A stretch of 64,000 nt of DNA from Magicicada septendecula (Eukaryota > Arthropoda > Insecta > Hemiptera > Cicadidae): positions 399,543,469-399,607,468 of the forward strand of contig CM068371.1 of the NCBI GenBank assembly GCA_034769895.1. The letters run 5' to 3'. The notes under the pieces were generated by a model. The model saw only the letters and a program-made list of their open reading frames with translations, was not told where the DNA came from and ran no database searches. Both the position numbers and the translations under genes were made by a program. Shown here one piece after another: positions 32,840-44,828 of the stretch. Each line of letters opens with the position of its first letter. Within the stretch, counting starts at the first letter, position 1.

Positions 32840-32919
32840 TTAATTAAAAAAAAATTTGTGAAACTTACCAAGTGTTTTTATATATTTTACAAAACCTTTG
32901 TATTATTATGCTGTTCAAT

Positions 32920-35919
32920 TTTAAGGCTAACAAGTATTCTGGTCACCCAGGAGCAAACTATGTTTGTCTATCAGCGCTCATGACACTTCTGAACCCCCCC
33001 CCCCCGGCAATTACAAATAGGCTCATTCAATTCATTCAGAACGGCTCAATGTTAATGACCTACAATCTCCGATCACTGACACGTGCTTCATACAGCGCAG
33101 AAAAATACAGTCTCATTATGTAATACCTTCACCCCACAGAAGTTTTATCTAGTTGTTTGGGAGAGTACAGGAGTTAATGACAAAATATATTTGGATATTA
33201 ATTACAGTCATATTGCGGTTTACAAACAAGTGTGAAAAAGACCAGTGTCTGGTATTTGGCCACATCATTATTTAAGATTAGGGCGTTTGCTTAAAGACGG
33301 AGCTTTACAACTGTGATTATTTCCTATGGTCATCTCTTTGACTATCATAAGGATTTACTCGATTTACCCATTTATGAATTAATGTCATTCCCACAAAGTC
33401 AAAATAAGCAGAGGTGAAAAACACATTTCTGGTAGCCAGTGGGAGGACAGGGTACATCAGGCGTGTACATCTTCAAATAGGATCCAAGTATTGACAGACT
33501 ACAATATAAAATGAAAAATAAAAAGAAATGAAGGAGAGTGGATAAAGGAAGGATGCACAGCAATTGGCAGAGACAGGAGAAAGGGAAAGAGAAAGATTGG
33601 GGTTAGAATCCTCACCACTGCAGTTGTGAGGTTGGAACAACCAACCAGTGTTGGTTTCTAATTCCAACAAGAATGCAGAATCTCATCCAAGTCAGGTCTG
33701 TAACTTGAAATCAAATTTTTAATTAACAAAAAGATTACAGTTGGAGAAAACATGCCCAGGAGAAAACATTATTTTAACAGTTCCTAAAATATTTCTGGAA
33801 ACAATAAACAGGTTCAAGTATCAAAAATAGAGCACAGACTTCATAATAATTTATTTATTTATTTACTTTTCTTTGTAATAGACATCTACTGCCAGGAATC
33901 ATATCAACATCACCATCCTCAGCTCCATATAGCATGTAAATATTTTATGAAAAACTATAGTATTTATACTCACATACATTCACACGTTTACAAACATATA
34001 TATACTTTTTCTTACTTCATAACATACTAAAAAAACATCACAAATAAAATGGAGCAGAAACTAACTATATAGAAATGGTATAAAATTTACCTAACTACTA
34101 AATTTTTTGTTTCTTAAAAATTAGTGACTAATCATATATATAACAATAATATTAAATAAGCTTAAATTATTTACGTCACAACATATGGTCTCTCGCTTTC
34201 TCTCTCTTCACACATTTAAATAAATTAACAATATCATATAAATCTCACCCAAGACACGACAACCATACAACATGTGTACGAAAATATACATAAACGTGGC
34301 GTCCTATTAAAACTTTATATTATATAATATTTATAAGAAAACGATATTTACAACTCTCTTCTTAAGCTCATATATATATGCACAATTTATTTATACAACA
34401 TTAACTTACTTAAATTAGTTGAAAAAATTTTATACAACTCTTACAAAAAGGTGCTCACGTGTTAATAATATTAATAATAATAATTTACAACTGTTTTGAA
34501 TTCATTCATATACATAATATAATAATAGTAATCATTCATTTATAACTATATATATTATATAAACGTAAGCAATAATAATTATTAGTTAAGTACACTTTAT
34601 CTACAGTCATTTGTTTAATATTCATTAATCATACAAGTGTGATCTGTACAAGAATGGTTCATATATTATATATAAGAATAAAAGTTAAAAATACAAACAT
34701 TTATATACTATATTTGTAGGTGATGGTATATTATATATTTATAAAAACTGGTATTACATACATCTAGTAACAAAAATGTAATAAATAATTCTTATCTGGT
34801 AAGCAAACTCTAAAGGCAACACAATTAACTTTATTACCAATACAAGAAAGATTTGTTTTTGTCTCCAAAGTTATTGCGTATTGAACACATTGAGGTAAAG
34901 CATGAAAAATAATATGCCACTTTTTGTACAACAAAATGATGAAAAATTGTATACAATCTATTTAAAATCTGCTAGTTTTCAGCCACAATTTTCCTAATAT
35001 TAATGTTTCATGTAATGAATTTTCTTTCAATTTGTTTACATTATCATTTACTCATCAAAAAAGGAAACATACTGAACTGTTTCTTCTCTGTTTACCTTAA
35101 TGTAAGCTGAATGTAATTGTTTTAAGAACTCAGAAATCTTGATGTTTTCAGAAACATTAAACTTTGAAACAACGAAAAAGTAAATTCTGTTAAAACACAA
35201 GTTTGTGTGTGTGACAGAGAATTACAGGTACGATTCTGAAAATTGATTTTTTTTAAAATGTTGAACTCTATCTGTATTTAGCAGAATGCGAACAGCACAT
35301 GCGAATATTATATAACAAAAAATATAGGTTATTTTTTTATTTTATTGACACAAGAAGAAAAGTAATACGAGTTTTTTGCCCACTTTAGAAATGTGCAAAT
35401 GGTTTTCTACAATGTTTTGAAACAAGAGAATCTTTTACAGGACCCATTCAAATATTATAGAACAAGAATTTTTGTACTCTGTTCCAACATAAGAGATGAT
35501 ACAGAAAATGGGTCTGTACTATAGGGATCAGCAGCTCACCAGGCAGTAAACCAACTAATGGTATCAGACTAAAGACCAAGCATGAGCCCATCAGAAGTTA
35601 GACAACAAGGCCTCATCATACACTTAATACAAATGGTAATTCAGACAAAGAAACAAAACTTCTGAAGAAGTCATAGAAGATAACGCTGAGAGATCAAACA
35701 GCTAAAAAGTCAAATATACTGACCAAGAACAAGTGATCTATTGAGCACAAACAAGCATTTGCTTTATGTTTCATATACATCAGGACACTAAGGCAGCTCC
35801 AGCAAAGGGATACATACACAAATCAGGGGAAGGCATCGATGGGAACTGAAATCTGTGAAATGTGATCAAATGGTCTTGATAACTCTGCTGTCAAAAGACT
35901 ATATTAGCCTAGTAATGGG
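32920..35919. other. Long AT-rich stretch, no gene recognised
   Basis: A C-homopolymer of about 13 lies at 32995-33007. From 33840 to 35300 the sequence is extremely AT-rich with TATA/ATA runs. Frames at 32872-33123 and 33473-33670 have no motif. No exon, RNA gene or terminal repeat could be supported. Confidence 0.5.
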
Positions 35920-35959
35920 AAGAGTTTAGGATGAACAGGCTTCACATATGCATTGTGGT

Positions 35960-37010
35960 CCATAGTGGGATTTCATGTGAGGTTTATAGTGTTCCCAAAG
36001 GATGGCCCAACTTCAGGAAATGGTCCTACCCATTAAACTGTAGCAAAAATGTCCAATAAACATATGTCAAAATGTACTTTGTTTTCTGTGTGTGTGTGTG
36101 TGTGTGTGCGTGCACGCGTGTGTTTATAAAAAAAGTTGATTACTACTGAACAGAATCAGATGTGGAGTTGAAATTTGGTATACATAGTAAGTATACTATT
36201 TCTTACACTTACAAACTAAAAGTGTACAAAACAAACCAAAATGTTATCTTAAAAAGTTGCATAATGGCAGCTAATTGAACATTTTAATTTTAATTTCTCA
36301 AAAATCAATACTTACAACAAGAAATGTTTGATTACATGAAAAATTAGCCATATCATTCTTAACCAATGATACCCTGTTTATGGAATTTGGTTAAGGAGTA
36401 AGGGATTTACTTCTTAACATTCTTTCCTAAAATAAAGTATCAATTTTATCAAATTTTTGTTATAAAAGACATGTAATAAATTGTTATTTTTTATCTAAAT
36501 TCAATAAATGAAGTACCATTGGATTATGAATAAAAGGGCTAATTTTTTATATACTGTCATATTTTTGTTGTTATAATACTGCTTTTGTGAAATTTAGAAT
36601 TAAAATTTTTAATCAGCCACCATTTTGAAAATTTTTATAACATTTTGGTTTGTTTTGTACTTATCAGAAACAGTATGCTTACTATGTAAACCACATCCAC
36701 AACATATAAACTATTATTAGGTACACATTTTAACTCCACATCTCATTCTGTTCAGCAGTAATTTTTCTAATAAAAACACATACAGAACAAAAATGACGCA
36801 TTTTTTGAAATATGTTTATTGGACATGTTTCCTTGAGTTTAATGAGTAGAATCATTTCCCGAAGTTTGCCACCATCTCTTGGGAACATTCTGTTCACAGC
36901 AATAATTCTAACCTCCTCTGCCAAAGAGGAGTTGCATGTTGTAGCTACTGGCGTCATAAAGCTTTGCGGATTGACTCATACTTCTAACCTCTCACAGATT
37001 TTCAAGTGAG
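35960..37010. repeat. Large imperfect inverted repeat (foldback-like)
   Basis: The left arm (about 35960-36260) and right arm (about 36630-36985) are inverted copies: AATGTCCAATAAACATAT, ACTGAACAGAATCAGATGTG and GTACAAAACAAACCAAAATG each recur as complements. The roughly 370-bp AT-rich centre is itself partly self-complementary. A 75-codon minus frame in the right arm (36730-36957: IAVNRMFPRDGGKLREMI) looks formerly coding, but I do not recognise it. The left arm contains a (TG)n run at about 36091-36123. Confidence 0.7.
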
Positions 37011-38404
37011 ATGTGTGTCAATAAAACAGTGACGAGGTTTATACCTGTACACTATTTGGAAGTTGAAGGAAAGAGAAGTGAATGCTAAGATGCGGGAGGA
37101 GGGTTTATACGGTCTCCATTGCATGTTGTGAGGACTGGAAGTAGCATGACTAAGACCTTCATAAGTGCAACAGGAGTTAGACTATTCATGTGAAGAGTTT
37201 AACATGGGTAGGCTTCACATATGTAATGTGGTCCACAGATGCTATTACTCATGATAATGATAATGGATGATGCCTATAAAATGGTTAACTAATTTACCAA
37301 AGGAGTCCACCTGGGACATAGAAACTTAAAACCAGTGGGAGTGTAAATGAACTTTTGTCTATATGGATTCACTTTTTGCGAATACTAAAAGTGATTGTAA
37401 AATGGACAGATACACAAATGGAATTAATTACTGAAAGTGTAATTTAATGAACACAGAAGGCTCTAGCAACATACTAGACCAGGTAGTGTCAGTGATGCAG
37501 GCAGAAACAAATACAATACCTACAAAAAATAGCAGACGATAAACAAAAAAGAAGGTTTGCAAATGACAAATAGAACTGGCAAACCATCAGTATTATATAC
37601 ACTCATGTAAAAGCCATTTTTTAATAAGAAATACAACAAGAAACAAAGATAAACAAAATTGTGATTCAGTTCTGGTGCTGATAGTAACACATGGCTGTGG
37701 AAGATTGAAGGGATTACACAAAAACTGTTAAGAATAGGAATGAGGCAATTACATATAACGTAGGTGTATGTAGAGTGTTAGAAAAAACTAAGGTGCAATT
37801 GTAAGATCGTTTGGATATGGATGGTGAGAATGAAGACAGAATACTGAGAAATGGAAATAAGATATGGATCAAGTGGTCTCAAACTAAGAAAGACGCAGAG
37901 GGCAGGAAGAGATGGAAAATTATCATAACCTCAACACCATAGACAGAAAGTTACACAGCCTATTGGAATTGAATCTTTAACACACACATATTCAATTTGT
38001 ATTCTCTCACAAACTCACTTTAGCATGTCTTTCTTGGCCAATCAACAGCTAAAAAGACATAGATGATATTCCATCAGATATCCTGCCAACTCAATTTCTA
38101 TGTACATACTCAATGAATAATACACTTTGTGAAACTAAATTTAGGAACTGAACAACGATATTAATAATAATAATAGTAGTAGTATTAAATATTAATTACT
38201 CAAACATTGAAAAACAAAGATGATGCACACAATAAATACAGCCATACACCACATGCGGCCCAAGCATACTGACACCGTACCATCTTCTGCTATCAGATTA
38301 TTATGAAAACATTTACATAAAAGCATACAATTTTGTTACTCTAAAAAATTAACAAGATTGGACATAAAACATAAAAAATTACAACAGTCTTGATAAAAAA
38401 ACAC
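37011..38404. other. No gene recognised
   Basis: A short direct repeat of the sequence at 35920-35970 (GGCTTCACATATG..TGTGGTCCA) recurs at about 37212-37240. Otherwise I see nothing. Confidence 0.5.
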
Positions 38405-38469
38405 TATATATATACATATATATTACATTTAATATTTATAAATTAATTTACCTCAAGATATACTTTTTT

Positions 38470-38525
38470 CCTTATTAGGAACATGTTTCGAGAGCTTCCG
38501 TGCTCTCATCTTCAGCCTTCGCGAT
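38470..38525 (-). ncRNA. Hammerhead-ribozyme motif, left end of PLE palindrome
   Basis: Minus strand: stem I AGG/CCT (38516-38518 and 38477-38479), core CTGAAGA (38509-38515), extra T, strong 6-bp stem II GAGAGC/GCTCTC with a 6-nt loop, GAAA, palindromic stem III ACATGT, then T at the cleavage position. All invariant bases are present. Confidence 0.75.
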
Positions 38526-40346
38526 CTTGCGTCTGGTGAAGTATGTGTGTGTTGGCTGGATGCTATTAAGGTTGTTTGTTTGTCTCTGGTATTTTAAAGT
38601 TGTATTATTGTGTGTGATTGTGGTATATGTATTTGTATTTTGTGTATTTTTGATGTTGAGTGCTTTGAATATTGTGTCATGTGTTGTACTGATTTGTATT
38701 TGTTCAGGTATTAGTTTGTTTTGTGTTTTATGTTTGTATATTTGTAAATTTTCCCAAATGTTCATTATGGTGCCTTTGTGTGGTATGTTTTATTAGTGTC
38801 ACATTGGTTATGTCTGGGAATTCATGTCCTGTGTTTATTGCATGTGTGGCTAAATTGGATTTATATATTTCTGGTTTTTTGTATGCGTTTAGGTGTTCAA
38901 AATAACGTTTTATCAGCTGTTTTTTTTGTTTGTCCTATGTAACATTTATTGCAATCTTGGCATTCAATTTTGTATATACCTTTAGTTGTATTATCTTTGT
39001 TGTGTGAGCTATTTAGTTTTTGTAAATTATTTTTATTAGTTTTGTATGCTATTTTTATCTGTGTTTTTAAATAGTTTTGTTAGTTTTGTCATTTTATTAT
39101 TTATGTATGTGAATGTGGCCCATTTTTTGTTGTTGTTATTATTTATGTGTTGTTCATTTTGATTAATTCTTAATTGTTCAGTTTTTATTTTCTATTTTGT
39201 TCACAGTATTTTTATTGTATCCATTTTCATAACCAATTTGGTATATTATATTTCTTTCTTTGTCAGTTTCTTGTTTGTTTAGGGGAATTTTGTACACTCT
39301 GTTAAATAGCGAATAGAATGCTGCCATTTTATGTTGTGGTGGGTGGTCAGAATGGTTAGGTATAATGATGTTAGTGGAAGTTGGTTTTCTATATATTGCA
39401 TATTGTATGTGGTTGTTGTATCTTGTGATGGTTATGTCTAAATAGTTGATTTTGTTATGTTTTTCTTTTTCTTCTGTGAATTGTATTTTAGGATGTATGT
39501 TATCGATTTGTTTCAGTATGTTCTCTGCATTTGTGTTTTTATTATTTGATACATATAGCCCATCATCTACATATCTTATCCATATGCCACTTGGGTCATA
39601 TGATTTTATAATATTTTGTATTTTGGTGTCTAATTCCTACAACACATAGACACCAAAATACAAAATATTATAAAATCATATGACTCAAATGGCATATGGA
39701 TAAGATATGTAGATGATGGGCCGCTATATGTATCAAATAACAAAAACACAAATGCAGAGAACATACTGAAACAAATCAATAACATACATCCTAAAATACA
39801 ATTCACAGAATAAAAAGAAAAACATAACAAAATCAACTATTTAGACATAACCATCACAAGATACAACAACCACATACAATATGCAATATATAGAAAACCA
39901 ACTTCCACTAACATCATTATACCTAACCATTCTGACCACCCACCACAACATAAAATGGCAGCATTCTATTCGCTATTTAACAGAATGTACAAAATTCCCC
40001 TAAACAAACAAGAAACTGACAAAGAAAGAAATATAATATACCAAATTGGTTATGAAAATGGATACAATAAAAATACTGTGAACAAAATAGAAAATAAAAA
40101 CTGAACAATTAAGAATTAATCAAAATGAACAACACATAAATAATAACAACAACAAAAAATGGGCCACATTCACATACATAAATAATAAAATGACAAAACT
40201 AACAAAACTATTTACAAACACAGATAGAAATAGCATACAAAACTAATAAAAATAATTTACAAAAACTAAATAGCTCACACAACAAAGATAATACAACAAC
40301 TAACGGTATATACAAAATTGAATGCCAAGATTGCAATAAATGTTAC

Positions 40347-40551
40347 TGTTGGATATATGCAATACATTTATATTGTATAATATATGTAATGCGCGTGAGC
40401 ATGTATAAGTTTGTTAGTTTTCAGTTTGTAACAAGACGCCGTGAGTGAAGCACGTGTCGTAGTACTGTGTATTAAGTATGTATTGTGTATGGTTTAATAA
40501 ACTTTATTATACTGTGAAAACTCTTATATTTCTTCAATCCACACTTTAACA
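40347..40551 (+). repeat. Copia 5' LTR
   Basis: 205 bp, TG...CA. AATAAA occurs in GGTTTAATAAACTTTA (about 40490-40505), a plausible polyadenylation signal. Confidence 0.95.
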
Positions 40552-40563
40552 TGATAGCAGAGG
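40552..40563 (+). promoter_or_regulatory. Primer-binding site, probably initiator tRNA-Met
   Basis: TGATAGCAGAGG immediately follows the LTR. It matches TGGTAGCAGAGG, the complement of the animal initiator tRNA-Met 3' end, at 11 of 12 positions. The tRNA comparison is from memory. Confidence 0.75.
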
Positions 40564-40648
40564 TGCGTGGTTTAATAAACTTGTGGTCAAGAGTTTAAGT
40601 GAGTATAGTATCGTTTTTTTGTGTTGTCGCATGCTGTGATACGGAAAA

Positions 40649-42670
40649 ATGGCGAAGTACAATGACATTACAATTCCAGTGTTTGATGGAGAGGACTATA
40701 GTATGTGGAGAAAACGTATTGTGTTGTTTTTGAAATTTAAAAAATGTGATGAAGTGATAACACGAGCAAAAACGGCGCAGGATAAAGACCCGTGGGGCGA
40801 TAATGATTTAAAGGTTATGAACTATATATACAGTAATATAACGAATAAGCAATTGGAATTTATTAGTGATAAAACAACGGCGTATGAAATAATTCAAAAG
40901 TTTGATGAAATGTATTTGAAAAAGTCTACGGCATTGCAAATTGTATATAGAAATAAATTGGAAAAATTAAGACTTAAAAATTATACTGATGCAGCGACAT
41001 TCTTCAGTGATTTTGAAAAAACTGTGAACGAGCTTAAAAACGCGGGTGCTACTGTGTCAGAAAAAGAAAAATTAAATTATATGTTAAATACGTTGCCGGA
41101 TTCATACAGTTATATAGGCGATTTAATAGACGCATTAAAAGAAGATCAAACTGTGGATTATGTGAAAAGTAAAATTCAAATGACTGAAATAAAGCATCAA
41201 AAAGATGAATATTCTGGACGAAAATCTAACGCATTCATGGCGGATAAAAGTCGACAACTGCGAACATGCTTTCAATGTGGCAAAACTGGTCATATCAAGA
41301 GAGACTGTAAATATGGTGGCCAAGCGGCAGGCAGCAGCAATACATGGCGAGCACCACGAGGCAGACAAGAAACCGAAAAAAGTAACTACGCCAGACGGCA
41401 TGGCAATTTTCGAAGTCAGCGAGGTGCAAGAGCACATCAAGCAACTCAGTCGCAGCAGAAGAATCCAGATACGAGCGCATGGGTTATAAGAGTCGACTAT
41501 CACATGGCGCATAATAGTAAGGTAGATAAAGATAAGTTTAATAATTGCGAGATTAATTGGTTATTAGATAGCGGTTGTACTGACCATATAATAAATAATG
41601 ATAAATATTTTGATAAATGTATGATACTTAAAGAACCTGTTAATGTTTATTTGGGAGATAATAGAGTTGTAAAAGCAACTAAAATTGGTAATGTGGTAAG
41701 TTACTTTGATCTTTTTGGTAAGAAAAATGAAGTAAACATGCAAAATGTATTTTATGCTAAAGATATGCATACAAATTTAATAAGTTATGGTAAAATAACG
41801 GAAAATAATACTATTATTTCTAAAGGTAAAATGACAAAAATTATTGATAATTTTGGAAATACTACAGCTGTAGCTTGGAAAGAAAATGGTCTATATAAGA
41901 TGAAAAGTAAATTAAAAAATGTAGAGTCATTGGTAAATGTTGCAAATAAAAATTGTGATAATATGAGTAAAAAAGAAAGGTGGCATCGTATGCTGGGCCA
42001 TGTAAATTTTAATTATTTGAATATTTTGTGTAAACATAAATTGTTAAGTGGTATTCCAAATGAACTTGAATCAGAATTCATGAAGTGCAAAATATGTGTT
42101 GAAAATAAAATGCATAATATTCCATTTGAAAATAATAGAAAAAGAGCAAAAGATATTTTAGAAATTGTTCATACTGATGTGTGTGGACCTTTTAAAACAG
42201 CTGGTCTAAACGGGGAAAAATACTTTATTTCCTTTATTGATGATTACAGTAAGATAGCTAAAGTTTATACCATGATGTCTAAAGTAGAAGTTTTCAATTG
42301 TCTTGTTCAATATGTAAATGAGTGTGAAAACTTAACGGGTAAAAGAATTAAATTTTTGAGGTGTGATAATGGGAAAGAATACTTAAATGGTAATATTTAT
42401 AATTTTGCCAAAGAAAAAGTTATTATAATTAATAATTGTCCTGCTTACATACATGAATTAAATGGACCCGCAGAACGGTTTAACAGAACGATAATGGATA
42501 TGTCACGTTGTTTATTAGCTGAAGCACAAATCCATAAAAAATATTGGCCTGAAATAGTTTGTGCTGCTACTTATTTGAAAAATCGTACGTTATCAAATAC
42601 TATAGAAAAGAAAACTCCTTATGAAATATTTTTTGGGACGAAACCGAATGTTTCAAATTTACATTTATAG
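40649..42670 (+). CDS. Copia gag, protease and integrase (first part of the polyprotein)
   Basis: 673 residues from ATG 40649. The N-terminal Copia gag (FDGEDYSMWRKRI) is followed by a CCHC zinc knuckle C207, C210, H215, C220 (CFQCGKTGHIKRDC). The protease active site is LLDSGCTDH (D307). The integrase zinc-binding part begins WHRMLGH (H446, H450) with CKIC, then catalytic D510 (TDVCGPF), D573 (RCDNGKEY) and E609 (NGPAERF). The frame ends at TAG 42668-42670 in the conserved LHLxG segment after the integrase core. The same frame continues beyond, so this stop is internal. Confidence 0.95.
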   Translation: MAKYNDITIPVFDGEDYSMWRKRIVLFLKFKKCDEVITRAKTAQDKDPWGDNDLKVMNYIYSNITNKQLEFISDKTTAYEIIQKFDEMYLKKSTALQIVYRNKLEKLRLKNYTDAATFFSDFEKTVNELKNAGATVSEKEKLNYMLNTLPDSYSYIGDLIDALKEDQTVDYVKSKIQMTEIKHQKDEYSGRKSNAFMADKSRQLRTCFQCGKTGHIKRDCKYGGQAAGSSNTWRAPRGRQETEKSNYARRHGNFRSQRGARAHQATQSQQKNPDTSAWVIRVDYHMAHNSKVDKDKFNNCEINWLLDSGCTDHIINNDKYFDKCMILKEPVNVYLGDNRVVKATKIGNVVSYFDLFGKKNEVNMQNVFYAKDMHTNLISYGKITENNTIISKGKMTKIIDNFGNTTAVAWKENGLYKMKSKLKNVESLVNVANKNCDNMSKKERWHRMLGHVNFNYLNILCKHKLLSGIPNELESEFMKCKICVENKMHNIPFENNRKRAKDILEIVHTDVCGPFKTAGLNGEKYFISFIDDYSKIAKVYTMMSKVEVFNCLVQYVNECENLTGKRIKFLRCDNGKEYLNGNIYNFAKEKVIIINNCPAYIHELNGPAERFNRTIMDMSRCLLAEAQIHKKYWPEIVCAATYLKNRTLSNTIEKKTPYEIFFGTKPNVSNLHL

Positions 42671-44563
42671 GGTAGTAAAATTTTTGTAAGAAAACCGGAA
42701 CAAAAAAGATTTTCTAAGTGGGATAAAAAGGCTGATATGGGAATTTTGATCGGTTATAGTGAAGTTGGTTATAGAGTGCTAATTAATGGAAAAGTAATAG
42801 TGGCTAGACATGTTGATATTGTTGAAGAAAATGTAAAATGTATTGGCTTGAATGAATGTGAGTCTGATGAAGAAGTATATGAATCTTCAGATAATGAATC
42901 TCTTGATGATAGCTTTAAAGGTACAGATGAAAATCTAGGGGATGAAAATGAAAATAAAATAAAAAAATCTGAGCGCATAAGAAACCCACCAAAAAGATAT
43001 GAAGATTATTATGTATATAATAGTAATATTTTTGCAAATTATTGTAGAGCAGATACTCCTAGTACATTTGAGGCACTTGAGAGCAATGAAAGTAAGTATT
43101 GGTCAAAAGCTATGGATAAAGAAATTGATTCGTTAAATAAAAATAAGACTTGGCAATTAGTTGAAAATGTAAATGGTAAAAAAATATTGGATGTAAAATG
43201 GATTTATACAAAAAAGTCTGACAATGCTTATAAGGCCAGGTTAGTTGTAAGAGGTTTTCAGCAAACCGATAAAATTGATGATGTTTATTCTCCTGTTGCG
43301 AGAATGCAAACTTTAAAGATTTTATTATCATACTGTTGTCAAATGGGTCTAATTATTGAACAAATGGATGTAGAAACTGCATTTCTAAATGGTAAAGTAA
43401 GTTCTGAGGTATATGTCCATCAACCAAAAGGTTATGAGGATGGTACAAATAGAGTGTGTAAGTTAATAAAAGCTTTGTATGGTTTAAAGGAAAGTCCCAG
43501 AGCTTGGTATGAATGTCTTGATAAATTTTTAATAAGTTTGGGTGTTAAGAAAAGTAATTTAGATTATTGTTTATATACTTTTGGAAATGGAAAAGATACT
43601 ATTTATTTATTAATATTTGTGGATGATTTATTAATTTGTGGACGTAACAAAGAAAAAATGCAAAATATTAAGAAACTTTTATCAGAAAAATTTAAAATGA
43701 AAGATCTTGGTAAAATTAAAGAATATCTTGGTATTACCGTAGAGTATGAGTTCCGTAAATGTGGAATAAAATTAAGTAAAACAAAATATATTGAGTCATT
43801 AGTAAGAAAGTATAATTTAGAAAACAGTAAGATGTATAATACACCTATGGAGGTAAATTTAAAAGTTGAAAAGTCTGATATTTGTAGAAGGAATATTCAA
43901 TATAGAAATTTAATTGGTGCATTATTATATATAAGCTCAGCTACAAGGCCTGATATAAGCTTTAGTGTAAATTATTTAAGTAGATATCAGAATTGTTATA
44001 ATGAAACACACTTTAAATATGCTTTGCGAATATTAAAGTACTTGTATTTAACGAAAGATTTAAAATTGACTTATAAAAGAAATGATAATTCTGAAATTAT
44101 AGATTGTTATGTTGATGCCGATTGGGCTGGTGACCATTTGGACAGAAAATCTACAACTGGTTATGTAATTCGATTATTTGGTAATGTAATTTATTGGAAG
44201 TCTAGAAAACAAAAGTGTGTAACAAAGGCTTCGACATATGCAGAGTATGTAGCGTTGTCGGAAGCTGTGAGTGAATTGAAAGTTGTGAAAGAATTGCTAA
44301 AATTGTTTAATGTAACTTTAGAAAAACCGATTAATATTTTTGAAGATAATTCGGGAGCGATAAGTTTAGCAAAGTATGGAAGTTTTACGAAAAATTCTAA
44401 ACATATTGAAGTTCATTACCATTATGTACACGAATGTATAAAAGAAAATATGATTAATGTTGTAAAGGTAAATTCTGATGATAATATTGCTGATATATTT
44501 ACAAAGTCATTATGTAAAGAAAAGTTTGAGAGATTTCGAACTATGCTGAACTTGAAAAGTTGA
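42671..44563 (+). CDS. Copia reverse transcriptase and RNase H (second part of the polyprotein)
   Basis: In the same frame as the upstream part, open from just after TAG 42670. The first ATG is at 42737. The integrase C-terminus (GILIGYSE..YRVLINGK) is followed by an acidic linker (42850-42960). Then comes the RT: WIYTKKSDNAYKARLVVRGF, EQMDVETAFLNG (first Asp), LYGLKESPRAWY, active site FVDDLLI. RNase H motifs are YVDADWAGD, STYAEYVALSEA, EDNSGAI and NIADIFTKSL. Copia elements normally make one polyprotein, so this half would need readthrough or would be lost. Confidence 0.95.
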   Translation, partial: GSKIFVRKPEQKRFSKWDKKADMGILIGYSEVGYRVLINGKVIVARHVDIVEENVKCIGLNECESDEEVYESSDNESLDDSFKGTDENLGDENENKIKKSERIRNPPKRYEDYYVYNSNIFANYCRADTPSTFEALESNESKYWSKAMDKEIDSLNKNKTWQLVENVNGKKILDVKWIYTKKSDNAYKARLVVRGFQQTDKIDDVYSPVARMQTLKILLSYCCQMGLIIEQMDVETAFLNGKVSSEVYVHQPKGYEDGTNRVCKLIKALYGLKESPRAWYECLDKFLISLGVKKSNLDYCLYTFGNGKDTIYLLIFVDDLLICGRNKEKMQNIKKLLSEKFKMKDLGKIKEYLGITVEYEFRKCGIKLSKTKYIESLVRKYNLENSKMYNTPMEVNLKVEKSDICRRNIQYRNLIGALLYISSATRPDISFSVNYLSRYQNCYNETHFKYALRILKYLYLTKDLKLTYKRNDNSEIIDCYVDADWAGDHLDRKSTTGYVIRLFGNVIYWKSRKQKCVTKASTYAEYVALSEAVSELKVVKELLKLFNVTLEKPINIFEDNSGAISLAKYGSFTKNSKHIEVHYHYVHECIKENMINVVKVNSDDNIADIFTKSLCKEKFERFRTMLNLKS

Positions 44564-44610
44564 ACTTGAAATGTGTATTTGTAAAAATTGAATTTGTAAA
44601 TACAATATAA

Positions 44611-44828
44611 ATGTAAGGAGGCGTGTTGGATATATGCAATACATTTATATTGTATAATATATGTAATGCGCGTGAGCATGTATAAGTTTGTTAGTTTTCA
44701 GTTTGTAACAAGACGCCGTGAGTGAAGCACGTGTCGTAGTACTGTGTATTAAGTATGTATTGTGTATGGTTTAATAAACTTTATTATACTGTGAAAACTC
44801 TTATATTTCTTCAATCCACACTTTAACA
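44611..44828 (+). repeat. Copia polypurine tract and 3' LTR
   Basis: AAGGAGGCG (44615-44623) lies directly before TGTTGGATAT at 44624, the 205-bp 3' LTR. No difference from the 5' LTR was seen by eye. Confidence 0.95.

Larger units (their letters stand above)
29361..32907 (-). mobile_element. Composite Penelope-like retroelement with 12-bp target duplication
   Basis: ATGCTGTTCAAT flanks the whole unit (29349-29360 and 32908-32919). Inside is a nearly full-length minus-strand PLE (5' end near 32330, 3' end at the left), followed on the right by a plus-strand 3' copy (32336-32907), i.e. head-to-head. A direct repeat of about 90 bp (29365-29452 and about 32232-32330: CAAAGGTTTTGTAAAATATA, CTTGGTAAGTTTCACAAATT) is the pseudo-LTR and includes the ORF start. 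Each outer end has a hammerhead motif. Coding parts are broken by stops and frameshifts. Confidence 0.9.
40347..44828 (+). mobile_element. Copia-superfamily LTR retrotransposon
   Basis: Two 205-bp LTRs (TGTTGGATAT...CTTTAACA), identical as far as I can read, are flanked by the 5-bp duplication GTTAC (40342-40346 and 44829-44833). Protease and integrase precede the RT, the order that defines Copia. The insertion lies in the GIY-YIG region of the PLE right arm. Identical LTRs mean it is the most recent large insertion in the window. One stop codon (42668-42670) divides an otherwise continuous polyprotein frame. Confidence 0.97.

Noticed and set aside
41135..41512. Minus- and alternate-frame ORFs across Copia gag
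   Set aside because: Overlap a clear coding region in another frame and carry no motif.
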